From the NCBI GenBank assembly GCA_021808405.1, contig JAKBBQ010000004.1, forward strand, positions 1 to 39,035: a stretch of 39,035 bases of DNA, given 5' to 3'. The position numbers and the translations under genes were made by a program. Under the pieces are notes generated by a model. That model ran no database searches, was not told the origin of the DNA, and saw nothing but the letters and a program-made list of their open reading frames with translations. Shown piece by piece: positions 8,407 through 17,400 of this stretch (the stretch's first letter is position 1; each line of letters starts with the position of its first letter). The stretch is from Pseudomonadota bacterium. Lineage in GTDB: Bacteria; Pseudomonadota; Gammaproteobacteria; Burkholderiales; Burkholderiaceae_C.

Positions 8407-10704
8407 TCAGGCGCGCGGCTTGACGCGGAACGCGCGCGAGACGAATTTGTGGGCGCGCACCGCGCGCAGCACGTCGGCGAGGTGCTTGCGGTCGCGCACG
8501 GCCAGGATGAAACGCAGCTCGATGGTCGGCTGCCCGGCGTCGTCGTCCATGCGCACGTGGATGATGTCGGCGTCGTGTTCGCTGATCGCCGAGGCCAGCT
8601 TGGCCAGCACGCCCTTGCCGTTGCTGACCACCACCGACAGGCCGACGTGGTACAGCCCGTTGACCGAGGTCGACCAGGCCAGGTCGATCCAGCTCCTCGG
8701 GTGTTTCTGGAACAGCCGGCGCGCCTGCGGGCAATCCTGCTGGTGCACCGTCAGGCCCTCGCCCTTGCCCAGGTAGCCCAGGATGGCGTCGCCGGGGATC
8801 GGGTGGCAGCACTCGGCGTAGTGCACCGAGGCTCCCTCGCTGCCGTCGAGTTGCAGCATCCCCGCGGCATGGCCCTCGGTTCCCGCGGCGGCCGGCTCTT
8901 CCAGCGCGCGCGGGTCGGCAGCGGCCAGTTGCAGCTGCAGGCGCTTGGCGACGATCTCCGCCACCCGCTTGCCCATGCCTATGTCGGCGTAGAGGTCTTC
9001 CTGGGTCTTGTTGCCGCTCCAGTGCAACAGCCGGCTCCACTGCTGGGGGTCGAGATCGTCGGCTCGCAGTTCGACCTGCTGCAGCGCGCGGGCCAGCAGG
9101 CGCTTGCCCAGCGCCTGGGACTCGTCCTGCTGCGACACCTTGAGTTCATGGCGGATCTTGGAACGCGCTCGTCCCGTCCGCACGAAGCTCAGCCAGTTCG
9201 GGTTCGGGCGGGAATGCGGCGCGGTGACGATGTCCACCACGTCTCCGCTGCGCAACTCCGTGCGCAGCGGGACGAGCTCGCCGTTGACCTTGGCGGCCAC
9301 CGTCTGGTTGCCCAGGTCGGTGTGCACCGCGTAGGCGAAGTCCACCGGAGTGGCGCCGCGCGGCAGCGCCAGGATGCGCGACTTGGGGGTGAACACATAG
9401 ACCGCGTCGGGCGCCAGGTCGACCTTCACGGTCTCGATGAACTCGGCCGCGTCGCGATTCTCGTTCTGGATGTCCAGCAGGGACTGCAGCCACGCTGCCG
9501 TCGTCACCTGGGCTACCGCGTCGGCGCTTTCCCCCGCCTTGTACAGCCAGTGCGCGGCCACTCCGCTCTCGGCCACGCGGTGCATCGCCTCGGTGCGGAT
9601 CTGGAATTCCACCGGCACGCCGGTCGGCCCGACCAGGGTGGTGTGCAGCGACTGGTAGCCGTTGAGCTTGGGAATGGCGATGAAATCCTCGAACTTGCCG
9701 GGCATCGGCTTGTACTGGGCATGCAGCACCCCCAGCGCACGGTAGCAGTCGAGCACCTCGGGAACGATCACGCGGAAGCCGAACACGTCCTGCACATGCG
9801 CGAACGAGCGGTGCTTGCGCTGCATCTTCCGATAGATCGAGTACAGGGTCTTCTCTCGCCCGAACAGCTGGGCCTGGATGCCTGCGTCGCCCAGCGACTT
9901 GGTGGTCGCGGCCAGGATGCGGTCGACCAGGTCACGGCGGTTGCCCCGCGCCACCCGAACCGCCTGGCTGAGCACCGCGTAGCGCATCGGGTGGGTATGC
10001 TGGAAGCCGAGGTCCTGCAATTCGCGGTAGACCTGGTTCAGCCCCAGCCGGTAGGCGATCGGGGCGTAGATGTCCATGGTCTCGTCGGCGATGCGCCGTC
10101 GTTTTTCGACGACCATCGCTCCCAGGGTTCGCATGTTGTGCAAGCGGTCCGCGAGCTTGACCAGGATGACCCGGATGTCCCTGGCCATCGCGAGGAGCAT
10201 CTTGCGAAAGCTCTCGGCCTGGTTTTCCTCGCGGTTGGAAAAACGGATCTTGTCGAGCTTGGTCAGTCCGTCGACCAGCATCGCCACCGTCGAGCCGAAG
10301 TGCTCCAGCAGTTCGGCCTGGGTGGTGCCCTTGTCCTCGGCGGTGTCGTGCAGCAGCGCTGCCATCAAGGCCGGGGTGTCGAGCTTCCACTCGGCGCAGA
10401 TCTCCGCCACCGCCACCGGGTGGGAGATGTACGGCTCGCCGCTGGCGCGATACTGGCCCAGGTGCGCCGCGTCGGCGAAGCGGTAGGCGCTGCGGATCTG
10501 TTGCAGCTCCGGCTCCGACAGGTAGCCGGCCAGGCGATCGAGCAGCCCGGCCAGGCTGACCGCCACCGGGCGCTCGCCGACAGCGGCCTCGGCCAGCGCG
10601 GCCTGCGCAGCACGCTGTTCCGGCCGGCGGTGGACCGCGGGTCGGTTGCGAGGGGGCGGGGTGGACCCCGCGGACAGCGGGCGGCTTTGCATCAGGGTGT
10701 CCAC
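8407..10704 (-). CDS. spoT: Bifunctional (p)ppGpp synthetase/hydrolase SpoT
   Basis: A 765-residue long RSH protein that makes and degrades the stringent-response alarmone (p)ppGpp. Domain order: an HD hydrolase (about residues 70-220) with SHP at 94-96, LLHDTAEDK around 119-125 and LADRLHNMRTL around 184-194, so its metal site looks intact; the synthetase domain (about 260-400) with DVFGFRV and GVPVEFQIRT; TGS (about 430-490, VYVFTPKSRILALPRGATPVDFAYAVH); a conserved-cysteine region (AECCHPIPGDAI); and a C-terminal ACT domain ending near the stop. With both catalytic domains motif-complete, it is SpoT-type. The start is the GTG at 10704 with a GGAG just upstream; an ATG at 10692 is the alternative. 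It lies downstream of rpoZ as in many Proteobacteria. Confidence 0.94.
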   Translation of the reverse strand: MDTLMQSRPLSAGSTPPPRNRPAVHRRPEQRAAQAALAEAAVGERPVAVSLAGLLDRLAGYLSEPELQQIRSAYRFADAAHLGQYRASGEPYISHPVAVAEICAEWKLDTPALMAALLHDTAEDKGTTQAELLEHFGSTVAMLVDGLTKLDKIRFSNREENQAESFRKMLLAMARDIRVILVKLADRLHNMRTLGAMVVEKRRRIADETMDIYAPIAYRLGLNQVYRELQDLGFQHTHPMRYAVLSQAVRVARGNRRDLVDRILAATTKSLGDAGIQAQLFGREKTLYSIYRKMQRKHRSFAHVQDVFGFRVIVPEVLDCYRALGVLHAQYKPMPGKFEDFIAIPKLNGYQSLHTTLVGPTGVPVEFQIRTEAMHRVAESGVAAHWLYKAGESADAVAQVTTAAWLQSLLDIQNENRDAAEFIETVKVDLAPDAVYVFTPKSRILALPRGATPVDFAYAVHTDLGNQTVAAKVNGELVPLRTELRSGDVVDIVTAPHSRPNPNWLSFVRTGRARSKIRHELKVSQQDESQALGKRLLARALQQVELRADDLDPQQWSRLLHWSGNKTQEDLYADIGMGKRVAEIVAKRLQLQLAAADPRALEEPAAAGTEGHAAGMLQLDGSEGASVHYAECCHPIPGDAILGYLGKGEGLTVHQQDCPQARRLFQKHPRSWIDLAWSTSVNGLYHVGLSVVVSNGKGVLAKLASAISEHDADIIHVRMDDDAGQPTIELRFILAVRDRKHLADVLRAVRAHKFVSRAFRVKPRA

Positions 10705-10766
10705 GACGCTCCGGGCCGCCCCGGGATCGGCGGGCCCGGGAAGCGCCGAGCCGCGCCGCGTCGGGC

Positions 10767-10970
10767 TCAGACGGGTACGCGCTTGAGCATTTCCACGCCG
10801 ATCTGGCCGGCCGCGATTTCGCGCAGCGCGGTCACCACCGGCTTGTCCCGCGTCTCGATCTTCGGGCTATGGCCCTGCGCCAGCATGCGCGCCCGATAGG
10901 TTGCGGCCAGCACCAGCTGGAAGCGGTTGGGGATCTTGTCCAGGCAATCTTCGACCGTGATACGGGCCAT
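10767..10970 (-). CDS. rpoZ: RNA polymerase omega subunit
   Basis: A 67-residue omega subunit that helps assemble RNA polymerase by clamping the beta-prime subunit and contributes to the ppGpp-binding site. The start is the ATG at 10970, giving [20 protein letters not shown], the near-invariant family N-terminus; the frame extends further upstream without homology. The Lys/Arg-rich middle (YRARMLAQG) and [16 protein letters not shown] are typical. Length matches Burkholderiales RpoZ. It sits 10 bp after gmk and upstream of spoT, so the gene for the ppGpp-binding polymerase subunit and the gene for the ppGpp enzyme are probably co-transcribed. Confidence 0.95.
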   Translation of the reverse strand: MARITVEDCLDKIPNRFQLVLAATYRARMLAQGHSPKIETRDKPVVTALREIAAGQIGVEMLKRVPV

Positions 10971-10980
10971 GGCGTTTCCT

Positions 10981-11625
10981 TCACTTGCGTGTGTCGCCCG
11001 CGGGGTGGTCGATCCCCAGCGCGCGAAACACTTCCGGATGGGCACGGCGCTGCGCCGCGTACCGCAGGCGCTGGGCGACGACGATGGATTCGAGCTCGCG
11101 CAGCGCCTGATGAAAATGACTGTTCACGATTATAAAGTCGAAGCTCGGAGCATGCGCGGTTTCCACGTGGGCCTCGGCGAGCCGGCGCACGATGGCCTGC
11201 TCGCTGTCCTCGCCGCGGCGCCGCAGCCGTGCCTCGAGTTCCTCGAAGGAAGGCGGCAGGATGAACACGCTGACGGCATTGGCGAAGTGCCTGCGCACCT
11301 GGGCGGCGCCCTGCCAGTCGATCTCCAGCAGGACGTCGTCTCCTTCGCTGATGCGTTGCTGCAGCCACTGCCTGGAGGTGCCGTACAGGTTGCCGTGGAC
11401 CTCGGCCCACTCCAGGAACTCGCCCGCCTGCACCCGGCGCTCGAACTCCGCCCGCGCGACGAAGCAGTACTCGCGCCCGTCCTGCTCCTGTCCGCGCGGG
11501 GCGCGGGTGGTGGTCGATACCGACAGTCGCAGCGCCGGGTCGCGAGCCAGCAACTCGGCGACCAGGCTGGACTTGCCCGCCCCGCTGGGGGCGGCGACGA
11601 CAAACAGGTTGCCCGGGAAATCCAT
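10981..11625 (-). CDS. gmk: Guanylate kinase
   Basis: A 214-residue guanylate kinase converting GMP and ATP to GDP and ADP. The start is the ATG at 11625 ([21 protein letters not shown]). The P-loop is APSGAGKSS (residues about 12-20), followed by the GMP-binding region with [20 protein letters not shown], then [14 protein letters not shown] and [14 protein letters not shown], and the lid with [17 protein letters not shown]. All are standard for the family, and the length is normal. It lies between yicC and rpoZ in the conserved yicC-gmk-rpoZ-spoT order, 45 bp after yicC. Confidence 0.96.
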   Translation of the reverse strand: MDFPGNLFVVAAPSGAGKSSLVAELLARDPALRLSVSTTTRAPRGQEQDGREYCFVARAEFERRVQAGEFLEWAEVHGNLYGTSRQWLQQRISEGDDVLLEIDWQGAAQVRRHFANAVSVFILPPSFEELEARLRRRGEDSEQAIVRRLAEAHVETAHAPSFDFIIVNSHFHQALRELESIVVAQRLRYAAQRRAHPEVFRALGIDHPAGDTRK

Positions 11626-11670
11626 GGGGTCCTCGGTTTGGGGCGGCGGATGCCGCGCCCGCGCGGCGCT

Positions 11671-12570
11671 TCACTCCAGGTTCTGCACCTGTTCGCGGAT
11701 CTGTTCGATGCAGACCTTCATTTCCACCGCGACTTCGCTGAGTTCGAGCAGCGCCGACTTGGAGCCCAGGGTGTTGGCCTCGCGGTGGAGTTCCTGCACC
11801 AGGAAATCCAGGCGCTTGCCGACCTCCGCGCCTCGTTCCAGCGCCGCCTCGGTGGCGTCGAGATGGGATTGTAGGCGGGCGATTTCCTCGGCCACGTCGA
11901 TGCGCAACGCGAACGCCGCCGCCTCCTGCAGCAGCCGCTCCTGCGCCTGCTGGGAGTCGGCGGCGCCGCCCAGCAGTTGCAGCGCCTCGGCGTAGCGAGC
12001 GAGGAAGCGTTGCTGCAGCCGGGCCACCGCCTGCGGCGCGAGCTCCTGGGCCTGGCGCGCCAGTTCGCGCAGCCTGGCGCAGCGCTCGAGCACGAAGGCG
12101 TGCAGCCGCTGGCCTTCGGCCTGGCGCGCGGACTGCAGCGCGCGCAGCGCTTGCGCCATCGCCGCCTCGGCGGCAGCCAGCAGTTCGGCGGACTCGGCTC
12201 GCGCGGCGCTCGGCGAGCCGGCCAGGCGCCAGGCCTCGGCCACCGACAGCGGCTGCAATTGCGGCCAGCGCTGCAGCAACTCCTGTTGGGCGCGCATCAG
12301 CGGTTCGACCAGTTCGGCCGCGGGTGCCGCGCTGGCGGCGCTGGCGGCCTCCAGGTTCAGCCGACACTCCACCTTGCCGCGTCGCAGCGCGGCGGCCAGC
12401 CGGGCGCGCAGCGTGGCTTCGCCGGAGCGCAGTTCGTCGGGGAGCCGGAAGCTCAGGTCCAGGAAGCGCCCGTTTACGCTGCGCAGATCGACGTGTACGC
12501 TCAGGTTGCCGTCGGCGCCCACGGGCGCCGACGCCTCGCCGTAACCGGTCATGCTATAAATGGCTGTCAC
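11671..12570 (-). CDS. yicC: YicC-family endoribonuclease
   Basis: A 299-residue protein of the YicC family. The start is the GTG at 12570, with GGGAG a few bases upstream; it yields MTAIYSMTGYGEA, keeping the conserved SMTGYG start, while the ATG at 12552 would cut it. The N-terminal half shows LRSVNGRFLDLSFRLPDELR, the middle is a long Ala/Leu/Arg-rich helical region, and the C-terminal DUF1732 part holds KRLDFLVQELHREANTLGSK. E. coli YicC has been reported as an endoribonuclease and linked to small-RNA turnover; a similar role is inferred here. First gene of the yicC-gmk-rpoZ-spoT run and divergent from the kinase gene over 125 bp. Confidence 0.92.
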   Translation of the reverse strand: MTAIYSMTGYGEASAPVGADGNLSVHVDLRSVNGRFLDLSFRLPDELRSGEATLRARLAAALRRGKVECRLNLEAASAASAAPAAELVEPLMRAQQELLQRWPQLQPLSVAEAWRLAGSPSAARAESAELLAAAEAAMAQALRALQSARQAEGQRLHAFVLERCARLRELARQAQELAPQAVARLQQRFLARYAEALQLLGGAADSQQAQERLLQEAAAFALRIDVAEEIARLQSHLDATEAALERGAEVGKRLDFLVQELHREANTLGSKSALLELSEVAVEMKVCIEQIREQVQNLE

Positions 12571-12695
12571 TGCGCGCTCCCGGGCTGGAGGGTTGTTCGG
12601 ATCGTGGGCCGCATTTTTCCACAGCCCTGTCGTGGCCCAGCCGTGGCGCAGCCCACCAACACGCCGTCGGCCTCGCCAGCCACGGCCCGTACCGC

Positions 12696-13721
12696 ATGTC
12701 GACCAAGAACAAGCCCGCCCCGCTCGAGCCGGACACCCAGGTCGGGGGCTACCGTGTCCTGCGCAAGCTCGCCAGCGGCGGCTTCGGCGTGGTGTACCTG
12801 GCTGTCGGCGGCGACAGCCAGAGGGTGGCGATCAAGGAATACCTGCCGGCGTCGCTGGTCGAGCGCCAGCCGGGTGAGACCATCCCCGTGGTGCAGTCCG
12901 AAAAACTGGCGCTGTACCGGCTGGGGCTGAAGAGCTTTTTCGAGGAAGGCAGGTCGCTGGCCCAGATCTCCCACCCCAGCGTCGTCGGGGTCCTGAATTT
13001 CTTCCGGGAGAACGAAACCGTCTACATGGTGATGAACTACCTCGAGGGCTCGTCCCTGCAGGAGTTCATCATCACGGCTCGAGACCTGCGGCGCAAGAAG
13101 ATCTTTCGCGAGTCGACGATCCGCTCGCTGTACGACGAAATCCTGCAAGGGCTCCGGGTTGTGCATCAGCACAAGATGCTGCATCTCGATATCAAGCCAG
13201 CGAACTTATTCATCAACGACGACGATAAACCGATCCTCATCGACTTCGGCGCTGCGCGCGAGGTCATCGGCCAGCAGGACAAGCGCTTCCGACCGATGTA
13301 CACGCCCGGCTTCGCGCCGCCGGAGATGTACAAGCGCGACGCGTCGTTCGGCCCGTGGACCGACATCTACGCGGTCGGCGCCTGCATCTACGCCTGCATG
13401 ACCGGCTACCCGCCCCACGAGGCGACGCAGCGCCTGGAGAAGGACCGCCTGGGAGCGCAGCTGGCCAAGCTGCGCGGGGTGTATTCGGACAACCTGATCG
13501 AAATCGTCGAGTGGTGCATGTCGCTGGACCCGCTGGCGCGGCCGCAGAGCGTGTTCAACCTGCAAAAGGAGCTGGGTGCCGAGAATCCGAGGCGCTACAC
13601 CCAGCTCACGCTGAGCGAGAAACTGCGCATGCAAATCGACGAACTGGTCAACGACACCAAGGCGCGCGTGGACAAGGCGATCCACCTGACCCGCTTCGGC
13701 GGCGGCGCGCGCCGTTCCTGA
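12696..13721 (+). CDS. Serine/threonine protein kinase
   Basis: A 341-residue Hanks-type kinase without a membrane segment. The start is the ATG at 12696. The kinase domain covers about residues 19-300: glycine loop SGGFGVVY (27-34), ATP lysine K47 in VAIKEYLP, catalytic HLDIKPANL with D165 and N170, DFG at 183-185, the PGFAPPEMY activation-segment end, and WTDIYAVG around 221-228. The HRD arginine is replaced by leucine (HLD), a non-RD form, suggesting activity may not depend on activation-loop phosphorylation. A short charged C-terminal helix follows (about 305-330). It is followed after 31 bp by a PP2C phosphatase, a classic antagonistic pair. Substrates are unknown. Confidence 0.93.
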   Translation: MSTKNKPAPLEPDTQVGGYRVLRKLASGGFGVVYLAVGGDSQRVAIKEYLPASLVERQPGETIPVVQSEKLALYRLGLKSFFEEGRSLAQISHPSVVGVLNFFRENETVYMVMNYLEGSSLQEFIITARDLRRKKIFRESTIRSLYDEILQGLRVVHQHKMLHLDIKPANLFINDDDKPILIDFGAAREVIGQQDKRFRPMYTPGFAPPEMYKRDASFGPWTDIYAVGACIYACMTGYPPHEATQRLEKDRLGAQLAKLRGVYSDNLIEIVEWCMSLDPLARPQSVFNLQKELGAENPRRYTQLTLSEKLRMQIDELVNDTKARVDKAIHLTRFGGGARRS

Positions 13722-13752
13722 TGGCGCAGCGAGCATCCGACGGGGCATTGCG

Positions 13753-14679
13753 ATGAGATTTTCGGTCTACCAGGTCAGCCGCCGCGGCGGCCGCGCGACC
13801 AACGAGGATCGCGTGGGGTACTGCTACACCCCCGACAGCGCGCTGCTGGGACTGGCCGACGGCATGGGCGGCCATCCGCGCGGCGACGTGGCCGCGCAAC
13901 TGGCGTTGCAGACCATCTCGGCCATGTTCCAGCGCGAGGCCCGACCCGGGCTGCAGGACGTGCGCGCCTTCCTGCGCCGGGCGATCTATGCGGCCCACGA
14001 GCACATCCACCGCTACGCCCGCGAGCAGCGCCTGGACGACTTCCCCCGCACCACCGTGGTGCTGTGCGTGCTGCAGGACGGCATCGCCCAATGGGCCCAT
14101 GTGGGCGATTCGCGGCTGTACTTCGTGCGCGAGAAGGCTTTGCTGACCCGCACCCTCGACCATTCCCATGCCGAGCAGCGCATGCTGCAGACCGCGGTCA
14201 CCGGCAGCCTGTCGCAGGCGGCGCAGGCGCGGGGTACCAACCGCAACGTGCTCTATACCTGCCTGGGATCGCCGCAGGCGCCGTTCATCGAAATCGGCGT
14301 GCCGCAGGCCTTGCGCCAGGGCGACGTGGTGCTGCTGTGCTCCGACGGCTTGTGGAGCCAGGTCGAGCAGGGGGCGATCGTGCATCTGCTCAGCCAGCGC
14401 GCGCTGGCCGATGCGGTGCCGGAACTCGTCGAGAGCGCCTTGCGCAACCGCTCGGCGGAATCCGACAACGTCACCGCGCTGGCCATCGAGTGGGAAGCCG
14501 AAGCCGAGCGCGACAGCACGCAGGGGGTGAGCACCGAGAACCTGGCCCCCGGGGTGTTCGCGTCGACCTTCCAGGCCGGGCTGCCCGACGTGGCGGTCGA
14601 CGAGCTCGACGACGCCGAGATCGAGCGTTCGATCGCCGAAATCAACGAGGCCATCCGCAAGGCGGCCAGCCGCAAGTAA
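13753..14679 (+). CDS. PP2C-family protein serine/threonine phosphatase
   Basis: A 308-residue PPM/PP2C phosphatase, presumed to reverse the upstream kinase. Metal-binding and catalytic motifs are all present: NEDR at 17-20, LADGMGGH at 34-41, GDSRLYF in the middle, LLCSDGLW, and the C-terminal SDNVTALAI. The PP2C fold ends near residue 252. A roughly 55-residue acidic and helical tail follows ([19 protein letters not shown]) that is not part of the fold and may be a docking segment. The start is the ATG at 13753. It sits between the kinase and rph (13 bp), so the signalling pair and the RNA/nucleotide enzymes are likely on one transcript. Confidence 0.93.
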   Translation: MRFSVYQVSRRGGRATNEDRVGYCYTPDSALLGLADGMGGHPRGDVAAQLALQTISAMFQREARPGLQDVRAFLRRAIYAAHEHIHRYAREQRLDDFPRTTVVLCVLQDGIAQWAHVGDSRLYFVREKALLTRTLDHSHAEQRMLQTAVTGSLSQAAQARGTNRNVLYTCLGSPQAPFIEIGVPQALRQGDVVLLCSDGLWSQVEQGAIVHLLSQRALADAVPELVESALRNRSAESDNVTALAIEWEAEAERDSTQGVSTENLAPGVFASTFQAGLPDVAVDELDDAEIERSIAEINEAIRKAASRK

Positions 14680-14692
14680 CCCCCCGCAGTCG

Positions 14693-15418
14693 ATGACCAT
14701 TCCCCGTGTTGACGGTCGCTCCGCCGAACAGCTGCGCGACATCCGCTTCACCCGCGGCTTCAGCTGCCACGCCGAGGGTTCGGTGCTGGTCGAGTTCGGG
14801 CGTACCCGGGTCCTGTGTACCGCCAGTGTCGAGGACAAGGTGCCGCCGCACCGGCGCGGCAGCGGCCTGGGCTGGGTCACCGCGGAATACGGCATGCTGC
14901 CGCGCGCCACCCACACCCGCAACGAGCGCGAGGCCAAGCGCGGGCGCCCGCAGGGGCGCACCGAGGAAATCCAGCGTCTGATCGGACGCAGCCTGCGCAG
15001 TGTGTTCGACTTCCAGGCGCTGGGCGAGCGCCAGCTGGTGCTGGACTGCGACGTGCTGCAGGCCGACGGCGGCACGCGCACCGCGGCGATCACCGGGGCC
15101 GCGGTAGCGGCCTGGGACGCCTGCGAAGGCCTGCTGCGCGCCGGTCGCGTGCAGCGCCAGCCGATGCGCGAACTGCTGGCCGCGGTTTCGGTGGGACTGC
15201 TCGAAGGACGGGTGCTGGTCGACCTGGCCTACGAGGAGGATTCGCGCTGCGACTGCGACATGAACGTCGTGGGCAGCGCGTCCGGCGGGCTGGTGGAAGT
15301 GCAGGGCACCGCGGAAGGCAGCCCCTTCAGCCGCGCCGAGCTCGACGCCCTGATCGACGCCGCGCAGCGCGCGCTGGCGCAACTGCACCAGCTGCAGCTG
15401 CGCGCATTGCAAGGCTGA
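14693..15418 (+). CDS. rph: Ribonuclease PH
   Basis: A 241-residue phosphorolytic 3'-to-5' exoribonuclease that trims tRNA precursors. The start is the ATG at 14693. Conserved blocks are in order: [46 protein letters not shown], the phosphate-binding region [39 protein letters not shown] and [19 protein letters not shown]. Length matches the family (about 240). It precedes rdgB by 2 bp, the usual neighbour in Proteobacteria. In some E. coli K-12 strains rph carries a frameshift; here the gene is intact. Confidence 0.97.
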   Translation: MTIPRVDGRSAEQLRDIRFTRGFSCHAEGSVLVEFGRTRVLCTASVEDKVPPHRRGSGLGWVTAEYGMLPRATHTRNEREAKRGRPQGRTEEIQRLIGRSLRSVFDFQALGERQLVLDCDVLQADGGTRTAAITGAAVAAWDACEGLLRAGRVQRQPMRELLAAVSVGLLEGRVLVDLAYEEDSRCDCDMNVVGSASGGLVEVQGTAEGSPFSRAELDALIDAAQRALAQLHQLQLRALQG

Positions 15419-15420
15419 GG

Positions 15421-16080
15421 ATGCCTGCGAGCGAGCTGTTGCTGGCCACCGGCAACCCGGGGAAGCGAGCCGAGTTTCGCAGCCTGTTCGGCGGGCTGCG
15501 GCTGCAGTGGCTCGACCCCGATCCGTCGCTTCCCGAATGTCCCGAGCCGCATGGCACCTTCGTCGAGAACGCGTTGGCCAAGGCCCGCGAGGCCAGCAGG
15601 CACAGCGGCAGGCCGGCGCTGGCCGATGACTCCGGGCTGTGCGTGCAGGCGCTGGGCGGAGCCCCGGGGGTGCGCTCGGCGCGCTACGCCCAGCGCGACG
15701 AACAGGGTCCCGGCGACGGCGCTGCGCGCGCGCAGCAGGACGCGGCCAACAACCGCCTGCTGCTGCAGCGCCTGCAGGGCGTGGGCGACAGGCGGGCGCA
15801 TTTCGTCTGCGTGCTGGTGGCGCTGCGCGACCCCGACGACCCCGAGCCCCTGGTCGCGCATGGCTGGCTGCATGGCCATATCGCGGCCGCCGCGCAAGGC
15901 CAGGGCGGCTTCGGCTACGACCCGCTGTTCGTGCTGCCCCAGCAGGGACTGACCCTGGGTCAGCTCGACGCCGAGCACAAGAACCGCATCAGCCACCGCG
16001 CTCGCGCCGCCGGGCAGATGGCGCAATTGCTCCAGGCCTTCTGGGGGGTTTCCCCGAGCGCCGGGCACCAGAGTCTTTGA
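15421..16080 (+). CDS. rdgB: XTP/dITP diphosphatase RdgB
   Basis: A 219-residue Ham1/RdgB nucleotide-sanitising enzyme that hydrolyses dITP, XTP and related non-canonical triphosphates so they do not enter DNA or RNA. The start is the ATG at 15421, two bases after the rph stop. Signature residues are present: LLATGNPGKRAEF at the N-terminus, TFVENALAKAREAS, ALADDSGLCVQALGG, then GQGGFGYDPLFVLP and the late NRISHRARA. The stretch between the active-site blocks is slightly longer than in E. coli RdgB (197 residues). Its stop overlaps the hemW start by one base (TGATG). Confidence 0.95.
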   Translation: MPASELLLATGNPGKRAEFRSLFGGLRLQWLDPDPSLPECPEPHGTFVENALAKAREASRHSGRPALADDSGLCVQALGGAPGVRSARYAQRDEQGPGDGAARAQQDAANNRLLLQRLQGVGDRRAHFVCVLVALRDPDDPEPLVAHGWLHGHIAAAAQGQGGFGYDPLFVLPQQGLTLGQLDAEHKNRISHRARAAGQMAQLLQAFWGVSPSAGHQSL

Positions 16081-17366
16081 TGGACCCGCGTCCGCTACCC
16101 ATGCCGCGCGTGGCCGCGCGCCAGCGCGACGAGCATGCGCAGGCGCTGCAGGGCGCGGCGGCCGCATTGCCCCGTCACCTGCGTGACGGCACCTTGCAGT
16201 TGCGCCAGCTGCCCCCGCTGGGGCTGTACGTGCACCTGCCCTGGTGCCTGCGCAAATGCCCCTATTGCGACTTCAACTCGCATGGCTGGCGCCAGTCGCG
16301 CGACGAGCTGCCCGAGGCGCGCTACGTGCAGGCGCTGCTGCAGGACCTGGAGACCGCGCTGCCGCTGGTGTGGGGACGCGGGGTGATCAGCGTGTTCGTC
16401 GGCGGAGGCACTCCCAGCCTGTTCTCCCCCGAGGCCATCGAGCGCTTGCTGGCCGGGATTCGCGCCCGCCTGCGGCTGCAGCCCGATGCCGAAATCACCC
16501 TCGAGGCCAATCCGGGCACCTTCGAGCGCCAGCGCTTCGCCGCCTACGCCGCGGCCGGGGTGAACCGGCTGTCGATCGGGGTGCAGAGTTTCGACGACAC
16601 CATGCTGCAGCGACTGGGGCGGGTGCACGACTGCGCGCAGGCCCGCGCCGCGATCGAGGAGGCGGCCACGGTGTTCGGGCAGTACAACATCGACCTGATG
16701 TTCGGGCTGCCCGATCAGAGCCTGCGGCAGGCGCAGCAGGACCTCGCGCAGGCCCTGGACTACGCCCCGCCGCACCTGTCGCTGTACCAGCTGAACATCG
16801 AACCGCAGACCGCCTTCGCCCGCCGCCCGCCGCCGGGGCTGCCGCAGGGCGACCTGGCCGCCGACATGCAGCAGGCGCTGGCCGGGCAGGCCGAGGCCGC
16901 CGGGTTGCAGCGCTACGAGGTCTCGGCCTACGCGCGCGCCGGCTTCCGCAGCCGGCACAACGGCAACTACTGGGAGTTCGGAGACTACCTGGGGATCGGC
17001 GCCGGGGCGCATTCCAAGATCTCCTTCGCCCACCGGGTGCTGCGCCAGGTGCGCCATGCGCAACCCGAGCGCTACATGCAGCAAGCGCAGCTGGGGCAGC
17101 CGGTGGAGTCGGAGCACGAGGTCGGGCGCGGCGAGCTGCCCTTCGAATTCCTGCTCAACGCGCTGCGGCTGCGCGAGGGCTTCGACCCGCGGGTCTACAG
17201 CGAGCGCACCGGGCTGCCGGTGTCGAGCCTGCAGCCCGGGCTGCAGCGCGCGGTCGAACTGGGGCTGCTCGAGTCCTCGACCACGCGCATCGCCGCCACC
17301 GAGCGCGGCTGGGATCTGCTCAACGACGTGCTGCAACTGTTCCTGCCCGCAGGCAGCGCGGGCTGA
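16080..17366 (+). CDS. hemW: Radical SAM heme chaperone HemW
   Basis: A 428-residue radical-SAM protein of the HemN-like group. The iron-sulfur motif is C56-x3-C60-x2-C63 (WCLRKCPYCDFNSHGW), the HemW form ending in CDFNS. Downstream are VGGGTPSLFSPEAIERLL, ITLEANPGTFE, GVNRLSIGVQSFDD, NIDLMFGLPDQ and HNGNYWEFGDYLGIGAGAHS, followed by the HemW C-terminal domain. HemW is considered a heme-insertion chaperone rather than a coproporphyrinogen dehydrogenase; this is family knowledge. There is an N-terminal extension of about 45 residues before the barrel, longer than in E. coli. It starts on the rdgB stop and ends the operon. Confidence 0.94.
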   Translation: MDPRPLPMPRVAARQRDEHAQALQGAAAALPRHLRDGTLQLRQLPPLGLYVHLPWCLRKCPYCDFNSHGWRQSRDELPEARYVQALLQDLETALPLVWGRGVISVFVGGGTPSLFSPEAIERLLAGIRARLRLQPDAEITLEANPGTFERQRFAAYAAAGVNRLSIGVQSFDDTMLQRLGRVHDCAQARAAIEEAATVFGQYNIDLMFGLPDQSLRQAQQDLAQALDYAPPHLSLYQLNIEPQTAFARRPPPGLPQGDLAADMQQALAGQAEAAGLQRYEVSAYARAGFRSRHNGNYWEFGDYLGIGAGAHSKISFAHRVLRQVRHAQPERYMQQAQLGQPVESEHEVGRGELPFEFLLNALRLREGFDPRVYSERTGLPVSSLQPGLQRAVELGLLESSTTRIAATERGWDLLNDVLQLFLPAGSAG

Positions 17367-17400
17367 GGCAGCGGGCCCGCGGGCTCCCGCGGTGCCTCAG
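17363..17400. terminator. Hairpin spanning both convergent stop codons
   Basis: Arms CTGAGGCA (17363-17370) and TGCCTCAG (17393-17400) are exact complements and are extended by GCGGG/CCCGC inside. The hemW stop (17364-17366) lies in the left arm and the stop of the opposing gene (17397-17399) in the right arm. There is no T-run, so it would need Rho or act as a processing hairpin. Confidence 0.45.

Noticed and set aside
8449-10899. Long plus-strand ORF (816 codons) opposite spoT
   Set aside because: Composition is that of a shadow frame (His/Gln/Arg/Val rich), and spoT on the other strand is complete with all its motifs.
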